Positions 29,901 through 38,111 of a stretch of 64,000 bases of DNA are shown here, piece by piece. This DNA comes from Alloyangia pacifica (lineage in GTDB: Bacteria; Pseudomonadota; Alphaproteobacteria; Rhodobacterales; Rhodobacteraceae). The position numbers were made by a program, and so were the translations under genes. The first letter of the stretch is position 1. The number at the start of each line of letters is the position of its first letter. The notes below the pieces were generated by a model. That model worked only from the letters and a program-made list of their open reading frames with translations, had not been told where the DNA came from and ran no database searches. The stretch covers positions 434,001 through 498,000 of the forward strand of contig NZ_CP022190.1 of assembly GCF_003111685.1 (NCBI RefSeq), read 5' to 3'.

Positions 29901-32900
29901 GACAGCGCCTGGGGCAACCGGCCCGAGCGCCTGCTCAACGCCGCAATCCTCGAGATCGACCGCTCCCGCGAGGCACCGGAGGGGGGCTTTGACGTCTCCA
30001 CCGAGCCGCTGCCGGCAGACGGGCAGAACCGCCGTTTCGCCGATACCGACAACGATCTCAAGAACGGCGGCATCGCGATCACCAGCGGGGAATACATCGG
30101 CAATTTCCTGCACTTCGATGCCGATGGCGTGGCCGAGGTGCGCACCGGTGAGGATGCGTCCTCCGACCTGATCGTGCGCTACTACGATCCCTTCGCCGAT
30201 GGCGCCGTGCTCAGCATCTTCGCCGAGGGCAACCGCAACGCCTATGACCTCGTGTGGCACAGCAACGGCTACCTCTACGTGCCGACCAACGGGTCGGCGG
30301 CAGGCGGCAACGTGCCAGACGATCCCTCGACCCCCGACGTCGACGAGAGCATCGACGGCGTTGGGCTGCAGTCCGACTACCTGTTCCGGATGGTCGAGGA
30401 CGGCTACTACGGACACCCGAACCCGCTGCGCGACAGGTACATCCTGAACGGCGCCAACCCGACCTCCGGCACCGACCCCAACCAGGTGAGCAACTACCCG
30501 GTCGGCACGAATCCCGACCCCGATTATGATCTGGAAGGCGCCTACAATCTCGGCAACAACCGTTCGCCCAACGGGGCCATCGAGTACATGAGCGGTGTCT
30601 TCGGCAGCTCGCTGAAGAACGCGGTGATCTTCACCCAGTATTCCTCGGGCGACAACCTGCGGGCGGTGCTGCTCAACGAGGACGGCACCATCGCCGAGGA
30701 CTTCATCCTCACCGATGTCGACGGCAACGAGATCAACTACGTCGATCCGCTCGACGTGATCGAGGGTGCCGACGGGCGGCTCTACATGCTGACCCTCAAC
30801 CGCGCGAACGGCGTCAGTCAGATCATCCGGCTCGAGGCGGCTCCGGGCGGCGAGGTCGAGGACATCACCGCCGACGAGGGCGGCAACCTCGGGTTGCTGG
30901 TGATCAGCGCCGCGGATGCCTCGGCGGTGCTGTTCCAGGTGGTCGGGCTCGATCCCGACATCCAGAGCCTCACCATCAGCTTCGACGGCGGCCCTGCGCA
31001 GGCGGTGACGCTCGACGCGCAGAACCGGTTCAGCCTCGATCTCAGCGGGCAGACCCAGCAGGTCTCGGCGACGCTGACGGTCAATGACGACGACGGCAAC
31101 AGCGCTTCCACCAGCACCAGCTTCACCCCGGGCGACAGCGCCAGCGGCAACCTCATCGACGCCAGCGCCTTCACCGTGCTCGACACCGACGACGGCACGC
31201 TGATCCGCTTGCTGACCGATCCCACCACCCATGAAGCGGCCGGCGGTCAATACGACACCAACGGCGACGGGATGAACGACGGCTACACCGGCGCCGGCTA
31301 TCTCGACATGAACGGCGGAGCCGAGGACAAGGCTTCCTTCGTCTACGACGCGCCGAGTGCCGGCTCCTACACGCTGACCTTCCGCATGGCCAACGGCTCG
31401 GGCACACCGCGCCCGGTCGCGATCATCGCGGGCATCCAGACGGTGCAGATCCCCACCACCGACACCGGCAGCTTCGCTGCATGGCAGGAGTTCTCGGTCA
31501 CGCTCGACCTCTCCGAGGGGCCGAACACGGTGGTGATCGAGCAGCTTGCTGCAAACGGCGGGCCGAATATCGACAGCGTGGCGGTGATCGCCAACGTGCC
31601 CACCGCGCCGAACGATGGCAGCGAAACGGTGGGCGGCGTCACCTACCTCAAGTACGAGGCCGAGAATGCGGTGCTCGACGGAGCGGTGATCGCGGGTGAT
31701 GACCGGAACCAGAGCGGCGATTTCGTCGACTTCGATGGCACGGGCACGCAGAGCATCACCTGGACGGTCTCGGTCACCGAGGCGGGCATCTACGGCATCG
31801 ACATCCTCTATGCGCTCGCCACCACCAAGGCGGCGCGTCCTGCTTCGCTTTTCGTCAATGGTGTCGATCAGGGCATTCTCGGTTTCGAACCCAACAGCTC
31901 GGCCGCCGAGGATGTCTGGGGGCCGCAGAGCGCGCAGATCTCGCTGAATCCGGGGCTCAACACGATCTCGATCAGCGTGCCCGACGCCAACGGTGCCAAT
32001 ATCGACTACCTGCGCGTCTCCGACGCGCCTGTCGACACCTTCGTGCCCGCCTATGCGGTGATCGATGGCGAGGGGCGGATCGAGCTCGAAGCGACCGATG
32101 ACACCACCCGTACGCTCGGCGCGACACAGGTGGAGTTCTACTTCACCGTCTCGGCGGACGACACCTACGCGCTCGATCTCGCGGCCAACGCGGGGGCGCC
32201 GAATGGCGCCGGGCTGACGGTCTTCCTCAGCGCCGATGGCGCACAGCCTGTCGAGATCGGCGACATCGCCTTCCCCGGGCAGGGGGACGCGGGCGAGACC
32301 TCTGCCTATGTCGAGCTGCTCGCCGGGGTGCAGTACAAGGTAACGGTCCTGTCGGACCAGGCGGGGGCCAGCGCGCTCGACTATCTCGACGTGCGCCCGG
32401 CGCCGGGCAACGAAAATGCCGACATCGAGATACAGAGCAACGATCCGACCTATTTCGACAACCGTCTGCACTTCTCCTGGATCGACAATCCCGACGCGGT
32501 GGCCGGCACCGATCGCGACTACAAGGAGAGCGCGACGGTCACCATCTCGAACTCCGGCACCGAGACGCTGGAGGTCCTCGAGGCCACGATCACCGGCCCG
32601 TTCGAGCTGGCCGATCCCGATATCTTCGAGGGACTCACGCTGGCGGCCGGCCAGTCGATCAACGTGCAGGTGCTCTTTGACCGCTCTGCCTATACCGCGG
32701 GCAGCGGCAACGTCAGCGGCGTCTTTAAGGGGGCGCTCGACATCCGCACCAACGATGCCGACACGCCGGTGGCACGGGTCGACTTGGCCGGCTTCTGGCA
32801 GTCCCAGGACGAGGGCGGACAGGAGCCCAACCTCAACGAGGTCTGGGACGTCTTCGGCTTCGGCAACGAAATCTCCGGTCTGAGCTACGCCTCCGGCGGG

Positions 32901-35900
32901 GGCGGCGGTGTGCTGGACTTCTTCGACCTCTACCTCTCCTCCGACGAGACCGAGGTGCTGTCTCCTTACTGGCGGATCGCCGAAGGGGTGACCGAGGCGC
33001 GGATCACCCAGATCGCGGCCTTCCACAGCCCCTCCGGCGCGGGCGTTCGCTTCCATGCGCCGGGCGACACAGGCACCGATGTGGGGATGACAAGCCACAT
33101 CAGCTCCAACAACCAGAGCCTGCTGCCCCTAGGCAACAGCAACGGGGCCTTTGCGACGCGGGTGTTCTCCGCGGCGGATATTCCCGATGGCTGGGCGGGC
33201 AATGACCTCTTCGGGATCGAGATCAACAATCAGTCGACCGATCCGCGCCTCAACCCGACCGGCGCCGGCACCCCGACGCAGGCACAGCTCGACGCACGCT
33301 ATCCCGGCGCGGGCTACACGGTTGTGAACGGGCAGGTCTTCGATGCCGAGGGCAACGAGATCTCGGACGGTTACACCGTGAGGATGTTCCAGGCGGTCGA
33401 CGAGGATGGCGTCGCCATCGAGAACGTCTTCCTCGGCGTGATGGACTACACGGGTATCAACTACGACTACAACGACAACATGTTCATCATCGAAGGGGTT
33501 GCGCCGGTCTACTATGGCGCGGTGACCACCATCGAAGGGCTCGACGATGCGGCTGCGGACGACCGGCTGGTCTTCTCGCGGATCGACAATCCCGCCAATG
33601 GCGATCAGGCCTTCCGCGACACTGCGGTGCTGACCATCACCAATGACGGCATCAGCAACCTGACCATCGACGACCTCGCGGTGAGCGGAAACTTCACCAT
33701 CAGCGGTCTGTCCGAGGGCCAGGTGCTCGCACCCGGAGCCTCGGCGCAGCTCACGGTCACCTTCATCGGCATCGACCCGAACGACGACGGCCAGGCGACG
33801 TCCCACGAGGGCACGCTAACCATCGGCAGCAATGGCGAGGTGCGGCAGATCGCGCTCGCCGGCCTCGCGCAGGTCCAGTCCGAGGGCGGCGAGGAGCCAA
33901 CCGTCGCGCAGATCGTGCAGGCCTTCGGCTACTCGACCGACGTGGCGCAGGGGCTCCTGTCCAACGGTGGCGTGGTCGAGACGGTGGGCGATGAGGTGCT
34001 GCTGCCCTACCTGCAGCGGCTCGATGACAGCAAGCCGATCGAGGTGATCCAGCTTGCCGCCTACCTGAGCGCGGGCGTGAGCCGGCTCAGCCTGCATGAC
34101 GTGTCCAACGGCGCGCTGACAGAGCTCTACGCGCAGGATGACAACCAGTACCAGACCCTGTTGCCGGACGGGCTCATATCGGGGGCGGGTGCGCAATCGA
34201 GCGTGGCGCGGGCCAGCATCGACCGCGACGACCCCTTCGGGCTGCGGGTGACGGTGGACGGTCGTCCGACCTTCTCGGCCTGGACCGATCCCGATGCCAA
34301 CGTGGCGGATGACACCTACAACATCTCGCCGCCGAACGAGGGCCACTACATCCGCTTCTTCCAGGCCAAGGACGCGCTCGGCAACGTCATCGAGGGCACC
34401 TTTATCGGCATCCAGGATTATCCCGGCGGGTCGAACTTCGACTACAACGACCACATGTTCCTCATCACCAACGTGCAGGGCTACGAGCTCTCTGCGGAGG
34501 AGGACGCGAATGGCGACGGGATCAACGATGCGCTGGTGACCGACAGCGACCTCGACGGTACACCGGACTTCTTCGATGCCGACAACAGCCCGACCCCGGT
34601 GCAGGAGGCCTACCCGGGTCCGGCCCCGGTGCTGGACGACACTCTCACCGTGCTCGCCGCGAACTTCGACAGCGGCGGTCAGGGCATCTCGTGGAACGAC
34701 GATCCGGGCCGCGATGGAACGCATCCGCTGCGGGCGGACACGGACGTGGAACTGGTGGGCTCGACAAATGACATCGGCTACATCCAGTCCGGCGAATGGG
34801 TCGAATACACCATCGACGTGGCCCAGGCGGGCAGCTACGCGCTGAGCGTCAACGCCAAGACCCCGATCGGCGGCAACTCGGTGGTCGTGACCCTCGAGGA
34901 CGGCACGCCGCTCGCCACCTTCGCGCTGCCCGACAGCAACGGCACCTCGACCTCGTTCAACGGCACGGTCTTCGCCGCGACGGCAGCGACCAACGTCGCG
35001 CTCGGGGCCGGGCTGCAGACGCTGCGCTTCACCTTCGAAGGGGCGCCGGCGTCGAACGGCTACATCCTCGACTTCCGCTCCTTCAGTCTGGAGCAGGTCT
35101 CGGTCGAGCCCGAGGACACCGTGGCGCCGGTGGTCGACGCGGTGATCGCCGCGGACATCACCGTCGCCGGGGCGGCCGTGGCCAGCGTGGTGGTGACCTT
35201 TAGCGACGACGTGGCGCTCAATGCCTCGAGCATCGACGTGAGCGACATCCTCGTGACCGGGCCGAACGGGCCGCTCACCGTCACGGGTGTCAGCCTCAAC
35301 GCGGCCGGCGACGGCAGCCCGCGCAGCGCCACCTACACGGTGGCGGCGCCGGGCGGGACCTGGGACACCGCCGACAACGGCGCTTACACGGTGGCGCTGC
35401 AGGCAGGGCAGGTGGTTGACACCAGCGGCAACGCCGTGGCGGCGAACGGAGCTTTGACCAGCTTCAACGTCGCGGTGCCGGTCACCCCGCCGCCCGAGGA
35501 CACCGTGGCGCCGGTGGTCGACGCGGTGATCGCCGCGGACATCACCGTCGCCGGGGCGGCCACGGCCAGCGTCGTGGTGACCTTCAGCGACGACGTGGCG
35601 CTCGATGCCTCGAGCATCGACGTGAGCGACATCCTCGTGACCGGGCCGAACGGGCCGCTCACCGTCACGGGTGTCAGCCTCAACGCGGCCGGCGACGGCA
35701 GCCCGCGCAGCGCCACCTACACGGTGGCGGCGCCGGGCGGGAGCTGGGACACCGCCGACAACGGCGCCTACACGGTGGCGCTGCAGGCGGGGCAGGTGGT
35801 TGACACCAGCGGCAACGCCGTGGCGGCGAACGGAGCTTTGACCAGCTTCAACGTCGCGGTGCCGGTCACCCCGCCGCCCACGAGCATCGGCGAGACCTTC

Positions 35901-37928
35901 CGGGTCGAGGCCGAGACGCTGACGCTGCAGGGGTTTGTCGCCACCGCCAACGGCCATGCCTCGAACGATGCCTTCATCCAGGCGCCGGGCAGCGGGCCGA
36001 ATGTCGCCAGCCTGGTCTTCGCCGAGGCCCCGGGCACCTACCAGATCACCGTCGGCCATTACGACGAATCCGACGGCAACTCGGTGCTCAGCCTCATGGT
36101 GAACAACGAGGTGCGCGAGACCTTCACCTGGAACCTGAATGCCGGGGACGCGATTGCCAACACCTCGTCCTTCGCCGAGCACAGCTTTGCCGCTGTGACG
36201 CTGGCGGAGGGGGACGTGGTGGCCATCACGGGTGTGCCCAACGGCGGCGAGCCGCTGCGGGTTGACTACCTCGACTTCACGCCGGTGGAAGGCGGCGGGG
36301 AGCCGGTCGAAGACCTGCAGGCGCCCACGGTCAGCGCCGTCAGCGCGGCGGGCATCGGTGTCGGGGGTGGCAGCTCCACCACGGTGACGGTGACCTATGC
36401 CGACAATGTCGCCATCGATGCCTCGAGCATCGACGTGAGCGACATCCTCGTGACCGGGCCGAACGGGCCGCTCACCGTCACGGGTGTCAGCCTCAACGCG
36501 GCCGGCGACGGCAGCCCGCGCAGCGCCACCTACACGGTGGCGGCGCCGGGCGGGAGCTGGGACACCGCCGACAACGGCGCCTACACGGTGGCGCTGCAGG
36601 CGGGGCAGGTGGTTGACACCAGCGGCAACGCCGTGGCGGCGAACGGAGCTTTGACCAGCTTCAACGTCGCGGTGCCGGTCACCCCGCCGCCCACGAGCAT
36701 CGGCGAGACCTTCCGGGTCGAGGCCGAGACGCTGACGCTGCAGGGGTTTGTCGCCACCGCCAACGGCCATGCCTCGAACGATGCCTTCATCCAGGCGCCG
36801 GGCAGCGGGCCGAATGTCGCCAGCCTGGTCTTCGCCGAGGCCCCGGGCACCTACCAGATCACCGTCGGCCATTACGACGAATCCGACGGCAACTCGGTGC
36901 TCAGCCTCATGGTGAACAACGAGGTGCGCGAGACCTTCACCTGGAACCTGAATGCCGGGGACGCGATTGCCAACACCTCGTCCTTCGCCGAGCACAGCTT
37001 TGCCGCTGTGACGCTGGCGGAGGGGGACGTGGTGGCCATCACGGGTGTGCCCAACGGCGGCGAGCCGCTGCGGGTTGACTACCTCGACTTCACGCCGGTG
37101 GAAGGCGGCGGGGAGCCGGTCGAAGACCTGCAGGCGCCCACGGTCAGCGCCGTCAGCGCGGCGGGCATCGGTGTCGGGGGTGGCAGCTCCACCACGGTGA
37201 CGGTCACCTATGCCGACAATGTCGCCATCGATGCCTCGAGCATCGACGTGAGCGACATCACGGTGACCGGCCCGGGCGGTGCCCTGTCGGTGACCGGGGT
37301 GAGCGTCAATGTTGGCACCGACGGCAGCCCGCGCAGCGCGACCTACACGGTGGCGGCGCCGGGCGGGACCTGGGACACCGCCGACAACGGCGCCTACACG
37401 GTGGCTTTGCAGTCGGGGCAGGTGGTTGACACCAGCGGCAACGCCGTGGCGGCGAACGGAGCTCTGACCAGTTTCAACGTCGTGGTGCCGGTCACCCCGC
37501 CGCCAAGCGCGGACCCGGTGCGCGTGGAAGCCGAGGCGATGGACCTTCAGGGCTTCCAGGTCCTGAACAACGGCCACGGCTCGAACGACCAGCTGATCCA
37601 GGCCACCGGGAGCGGGCCGCATGTGGCGGGCTTCGGCTTCAGCGGCGCAACGGGGCTCTACAACATCAAGATGGGTTATTTCGACGAATCCGACGGGCAG
37701 TCGCAGCTCTCGCTGCTGCTGAACGGCGAGGCGGTCGACAGCTTCATCTGGGATGCGGATGCAGGCGCCTCGATCGTCAACGAGACGTCCTACGCCGAAC
37801 GCGAGATCACCGGCCTCGCAATCGAGGCAGGGGACCGGCTGGAGTTCTCGGGCATGCCGGACGGGGGCGAGCCGCTGCGCATCGACTTCCTGGAGTATGT
37901 CTTCGTCAGCGACCTGCCGACGATCTGA
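23925..37928 (+). CDS. Giant multi-module carbohydrate-binding / quinoprotein-like surface or secreted protein
   Basis: A 4,667-residue acidic protein in which I find no cysteine and no signal peptide. Modules by approximate residue: CBM6/35- or malectin-like domains starting at 1, 284, 565, 1028, 1303, 2408 and 2574; cadherin/Ig-like domains between them; a malectin-like unit at 1471-1670; and a glucose/sorbosone-dehydrogenase-like propeller at 1811-2305 (RRGIIGIAFDPED, NGDHVTNSLEF, EGNRNAYDLVW). Two approximately 370-residue copies of a choice-of-anchor-D-type domain plus an FDYND-ending module lie at 2833 and 3203. They are followed by a calcium-binding DANGDGINDAL stretch at 3527, a CBM6 at 3572, and alternating Ig and CBM repeats to the end. 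Cysteine-free, leaderless giants are typical of type I secretion, but RTX repeats and an exporter gene are absent here. Start chosen from GGGGGAGG 6 nt upstream. Confidence 0.85.
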   Translation: MPIDTIFIQGEALITDTVDEQTGTNANVARTRSGNQEAAGIGSTSTSTNTGLPNFDEYGLRPDYTGAGDEDTWGYYDINGTDTGAQAATTFDAVAGTYEITLRIANGSAAARPISITVDGVTQTIADTRTGQFYFWETRTVQVTLSGSGTHDLIINQVDGTGAPNIDAIAIHDVGVTPNFSLPTFESDTTFLVADGTTSVGAALASDIANDTSDDAPARVGMSYSIVDGADSGAFQIDSDTGALTLKDEADFDAKPSYALTIAATDAEGGTTQQAVTVTVVPPFEPIYLGVEDIEVLDPVGTGTLKRTVDANPESGAVEGGLNDNTGPEEAGNEFDDSGLRHNYSGSGYIDINGGAVGDRLSFSFDAPAGTYAITLRYANGSDGQSRPISLSVDGGAAQTLSDTNTGDWSTWASHSFTVTVGDGTHTVVLAQTGTQGAPNIDAVAIALPGAAISFAAPEILSAGAFDIAENSTEIGQVQVDDPELSDLDPDMLTYTLTGDDADKVEISATGLLTLKDPADFETRTDADLDGVFQVSLEVSDGVRSVTQELSITVTDVDPELPSPTIAPIVLQSEAGVIPDGASTFHRVQNDPTTAEGAGNLPQDQYGLREGYSGFGYTDFDGAGADGDELITWTLTVDDAGLYDLHIRFASVESTQTDRPVAVLVNGADAVGGTIGFPERDGFDTWVVRAPVQIALQSGENTLTLAIPAGSSNGPNIDAVAITSVGDTPAFPPVNTAPEFDATAGAVSIAENSTEVAAGLTATDGEGDALSFELTGEDAALFEFNETTGALDFIAAPDFENPADFDGDNVYDVTLTTSDGVLTASQDISVTVTDVVEATQPNSIALDTSTVAENEAGAVIGTLSAVDPDGDDAAITFSADPASDFEVVGGQLKLKDGVALDFEATPSVDVEITATDGANESTTTTLTITVGDVDEAPSAPQITGLTVDSGVAGAIIGTVSSVDPEGTAVSFTVDDARFQIDGDDQLTLLPGETLDFNAEPTVSVEVTAFDETGQQSTQTFVITVNDPGATFEPIVIEAEDEVLAALTVLDNDTNTNDTQIRDADNPESNVNLVNGLRPGFSGDGYLDFGDTPGDAITFTVTVATAGNYDLNVRYASNTGRPLDLSVNSGGAVSLPFASTDPDGTGPEEGFDHWLFETTTVTLVAGSNTISLAIPAGANTGPNVDRIEITEAGTGPIPEPDTTADEGGDLAAAPEAATIAPAGLGSVEFALAGVDDDITLIEVSTDGGASFQTVVPVGDIVTLDLSAFAAETALTVIFRVTDEAANTAEATTAIAIGDAPEAFSTTIQLENRDGSILILDDTGAGEGDPASTQFRDADNIEGVTVDRPEGIWSGYTGTGYLDMGGDIGDAVQFDVDVPEAGTYTMSFRYANGSTTTPNRPMQLQVNGQTVTVPFGMTPDWDVWEDLEVEVTLAAGANTVTLANTVTNGPNIDSVTIFNDVTPPPPPSEPGVRETIRINFQDGSTPVDPDYLVGNFTDYGQQSNGLTYGFITEESALDADGTANDPTGSSFPAIAINERTGSATLPDDGTLPTEKLTVNFDAMDARLTGYAHFDLGSFPERTAWEIELENGWYEVTVSVGDTGGPNDSENRLFVEGALVTEWSSTSAFKTELLTTLAHVQDGHLTLSAQGGTITEMQYLEIRALPDLTPGDGNEAPDDYAAFINPRAVSTDGEVELGIQDGVLPTDIDPTSDIVLGVSVVDGRGGVLLESLEDGSIRIYETLTGAEVAYNANTTGGFDSVTIAPVSDLKPYTSYTVVIDGFRDRGDNDNSAALTREFQKFTTTFTTGAAPLVEAREVAFVDTVELSSNPMLGESYTSIEMSPDKQFLYVTSITGSITRWELNADGSLDDASKEVYTPLGDFVVGAERRGIIGIAFDPEDENTIWITDNYPIPLNGRSNSVPDFSGRISKVTLGEGGSLEDATIETYITGLPRSNGDHVTNSLEFRLNPDYVPGGDAPQYLLYLTQGSNSAMGEPDSAWGNRPERLLNAAILEIDRSREAPEGGFDVSTEPLPADGQNRRFADTDNDLKNGGIAITSGEYIGNFLHFDADGVAEVRTGEDASSDLIVRYYDPFADGAVLSIFAEGNRNAYDLVWHSNGYLYVPTNGSAAGGNVPDDPSTPDVDESIDGVGLQSDYLFRMVEDGYYGHPNPLRDRYILNGANPTSGTDPNQVSNYPVGTNPDPDYDLEGAYNLGNNRSPNGAIEYMSGVFGSSLKNAVIFTQYSSGDNLRAVLLNEDGTIAEDFILTDVDGNEINYVDPLDVIEGADGRLYMLTLNRANGVSQIIRLEAAPGGEVEDITADEGGNLGLLVISAADASAVLFQVVGLDPDIQSLTISFDGGPAQAVTLDAQNRFSLDLSGQTQQVSATLTVNDDDGNSASTSTSFTPGDSASGNLIDASAFTVLDTDDGTLIRLLTDPTTHEAAGGQYDTNGDGMNDGYTGAGYLDMNGGAEDKASFVYDAPSAGSYTLTFRMANGSGTPRPVAIIAGIQTVQIPTTDTGSFAAWQEFSVTLDLSEGPNTVVIEQLAANGGPNIDSVAVIANVPTAPNDGSETVGGVTYLKYEAENAVLDGAVIAGDDRNQSGDFVDFDGTGTQSITWTVSVTEAGIYGIDILYALATTKAARPASLFVNGVDQGILGFEPNSSAAEDVWGPQSAQISLNPGLNTISISVPDANGANIDYLRVSDAPVDTFVPAYAVIDGEGRIELEATDDTTRTLGATQVEFYFTVSADDTYALDLAANAGAPNGAGLTVFLSADGAQPVEIGDIAFPGQGDAGETSAYVELLAGVQYKVTVLSDQAGASALDYLDVRPAPGNENADIEIQSNDPTYFDNRLHFSWIDNPDAVAGTDRDYKESATVTISNSGTETLEVLEATITGPFELADPDIFEGLTLAAGQSINVQVLFDRSAYTAGSGNVSGVFKGALDIRTNDADTPVARVDLAGFWQSQDEGGQEPNLNEVWDVFGFGNEISGLSYASGGGGGVLDFFDLYLSSDETEVLSPYWRIAEGVTEARITQIAAFHSPSGAGVRFHAPGDTGTDVGMTSHISSNNQSLLPLGNSNGAFATRVFSAADIPDGWAGNDLFGIEINNQSTDPRLNPTGAGTPTQAQLDARYPGAGYTVVNGQVFDAEGNEISDGYTVRMFQAVDEDGVAIENVFLGVMDYTGINYDYNDNMFIIEGVAPVYYGAVTTIEGLDDAAADDRLVFSRIDNPANGDQAFRDTAVLTITNDGISNLTIDDLAVSGNFTISGLSEGQVLAPGASAQLTVTFIGIDPNDDGQATSHEGTLTIGSNGEVRQIALAGLAQVQSEGGEEPTVAQIVQAFGYSTDVAQGLLSNGGVVETVGDEVLLPYLQRLDDSKPIEVIQLAAYLSAGVSRLSLHDVSNGALTELYAQDDNQYQTLLPDGLISGAGAQSSVARASIDRDDPFGLRVTVDGRPTFSAWTDPDANVADDTYNISPPNEGHYIRFFQAKDALGNVIEGTFIGIQDYPGGSNFDYNDHMFLITNVQGYELSAEEDANGDGINDALVTDSDLDGTPDFFDADNSPTPVQEAYPGPAPVLDDTLTVLAANFDSGGQGISWNDDPGRDGTHPLRADTDVELVGSTNDIGYIQSGEWVEYTIDVAQAGSYALSVNAKTPIGGNSVVVTLEDGTPLATFALPDSNGTSTSFNGTVFAATAATNVALGAGLQTLRFTFEGAPASNGYILDFRSFSLEQVSVEPEDTVAPVVDAVIAADITVAGAAVASVVVTFSDDVALNASSIDVSDILVTGPNGPLTVTGVSLNAAGDGSPRSATYTVAAPGGTWDTADNGAYTVALQAGQVVDTSGNAVAANGALTSFNVAVPVTPPPEDTVAPVVDAVIAADITVAGAATASVVVTFSDDVALDASSIDVSDILVTGPNGPLTVTGVSLNAAGDGSPRSATYTVAAPGGSWDTADNGAYTVALQAGQVVDTSGNAVAANGALTSFNVAVPVTPPPTSIGETFRVEAETLTLQGFVATANGHASNDAFIQAPGSGPNVASLVFAEAPGTYQITVGHYDESDGNSVLSLMVNNEVRETFTWNLNAGDAIANTSSFAEHSFAAVTLAEGDVVAITGVPNGGEPLRVDYLDFTPVEGGGEPVEDLQAPTVSAVSAAGIGVGGGSSTTVTVTYADNVAIDASSIDVSDILVTGPNGPLTVTGVSLNAAGDGSPRSATYTVAAPGGSWDTADNGAYTVALQAGQVVDTSGNAVAANGALTSFNVAVPVTPPPTSIGETFRVEAETLTLQGFVATANGHASNDAFIQAPGSGPNVASLVFAEAPGTYQITVGHYDESDGNSVLSLMVNNEVRETFTWNLNAGDAIANTSSFAEHSFAAVTLAEGDVVAITGVPNGGEPLRVDYLDFTPVEGGGEPVEDLQAPTVSAVSAAGIGVGGGSSTTVTVTYADNVAIDASSIDVSDITVTGPGGALSVTGVSVNVGTDGSPRSATYTVAAPGGTWDTADNGAYTVALQSGQVVDTSGNAVAANGALTSFNVVVPVTPPPSADPVRVEAEAMDLQGFQVLNNGHGSNDQLIQATGSGPHVAGFGFSGATGLYNIKMGYFDESDGQSQLSLLLNGEAVDSFIWDADAGASIVNETSYAEREITGLAIEAGDRLEFSGMPDGGEPLRIDFLEYVFVSDLPTI
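35112..35879 (+). repeat. Two tandem 384-bp Ig-like repeats in the giant gene
   Basis: Copies at 35112-35495 and 35496-35879 encode the same 128-residue Ig-like module (GAGGACACCGTGGCGCCG at each start). They differ at only a handful of bases, for example AATGCC versus GATGCC and GGGACC versus GGGAGC. The unit length is an exact multiple of three, so the frame is preserved. Confidence 0.93.
35604..37229 (+). repeat. Near-identical 813-bp tandem duplication (Ig + CBM unit)
   Basis: Copy 1 (35604-36416) and copy 2 (36417-37229) each encode 271 residues: the end of one Ig-like module, a whole CBM-like module and the start of the next Ig-like module. On reading, the copies differ at one position near the end (GTGACC versus GTCACC before CTATGCCGAC). 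A third, diverged unit begins at 37230 with the same bases before it departs. The near-perfect match points to recent duplication or gene conversion. Confidence 0.94.
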
Positions 37929-37987
37929 CCAAGGGCAGGGGCCGCGGGAGCGGCCCTCACCTCACAACCACAGGCCTAGCCTCTTTC

Positions 37988-38018
37988 TGGCGCCGGGTTC
38001 GCTTCGAGCCCGGCGCCA
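37988..38018 (+). terminator. Terminator downstream of the giant gene
   Basis: A 14-bp stem, TGGCGCCGGGTTCG / CGAGCCCGGCGCCA, with one G-T pair and a CTT loop, followed by AGTTCTTCT. It lies 60 nt after the stop. A second, shorter GC hairpin (GGGCCGC/GCGGCCC, 37939-37956) comes just before it. Together they isolate the giant gene as a single transcription unit. Confidence 0.75.
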
Positions 38019-38111
38019 AGTTCTTCTGCGGCGATCCCGCCGCGGCTTGACGCCGATCAAGGTGCACGCAGCGCCACAGGCGCAGGATCGGGGCAGAGAG
38101 GGGGCCCGACC

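Noticed and set aside
24837-37622. Three very long minus-strand open frames (24837-28847, 28908-33098, 33816-37622; each more than 1,200 codons) opposite the giant gene
   Set aside because: They are rich in Arg, His, Gly and Asp with no domain, contain no plausible starts with ribosome-binding sites, and repeat wherever the plus strand repeats. They arise because the sense gene has strong third-position GC bias.
23925-37928. RTX (GGxGxDxx) nonapeptide repeats in the giant protein
   Set aside because: Looked for because of the type I secretion idea. Glycine/aspartate-rich stretches occur, but there is no run of nonapeptide repeats.
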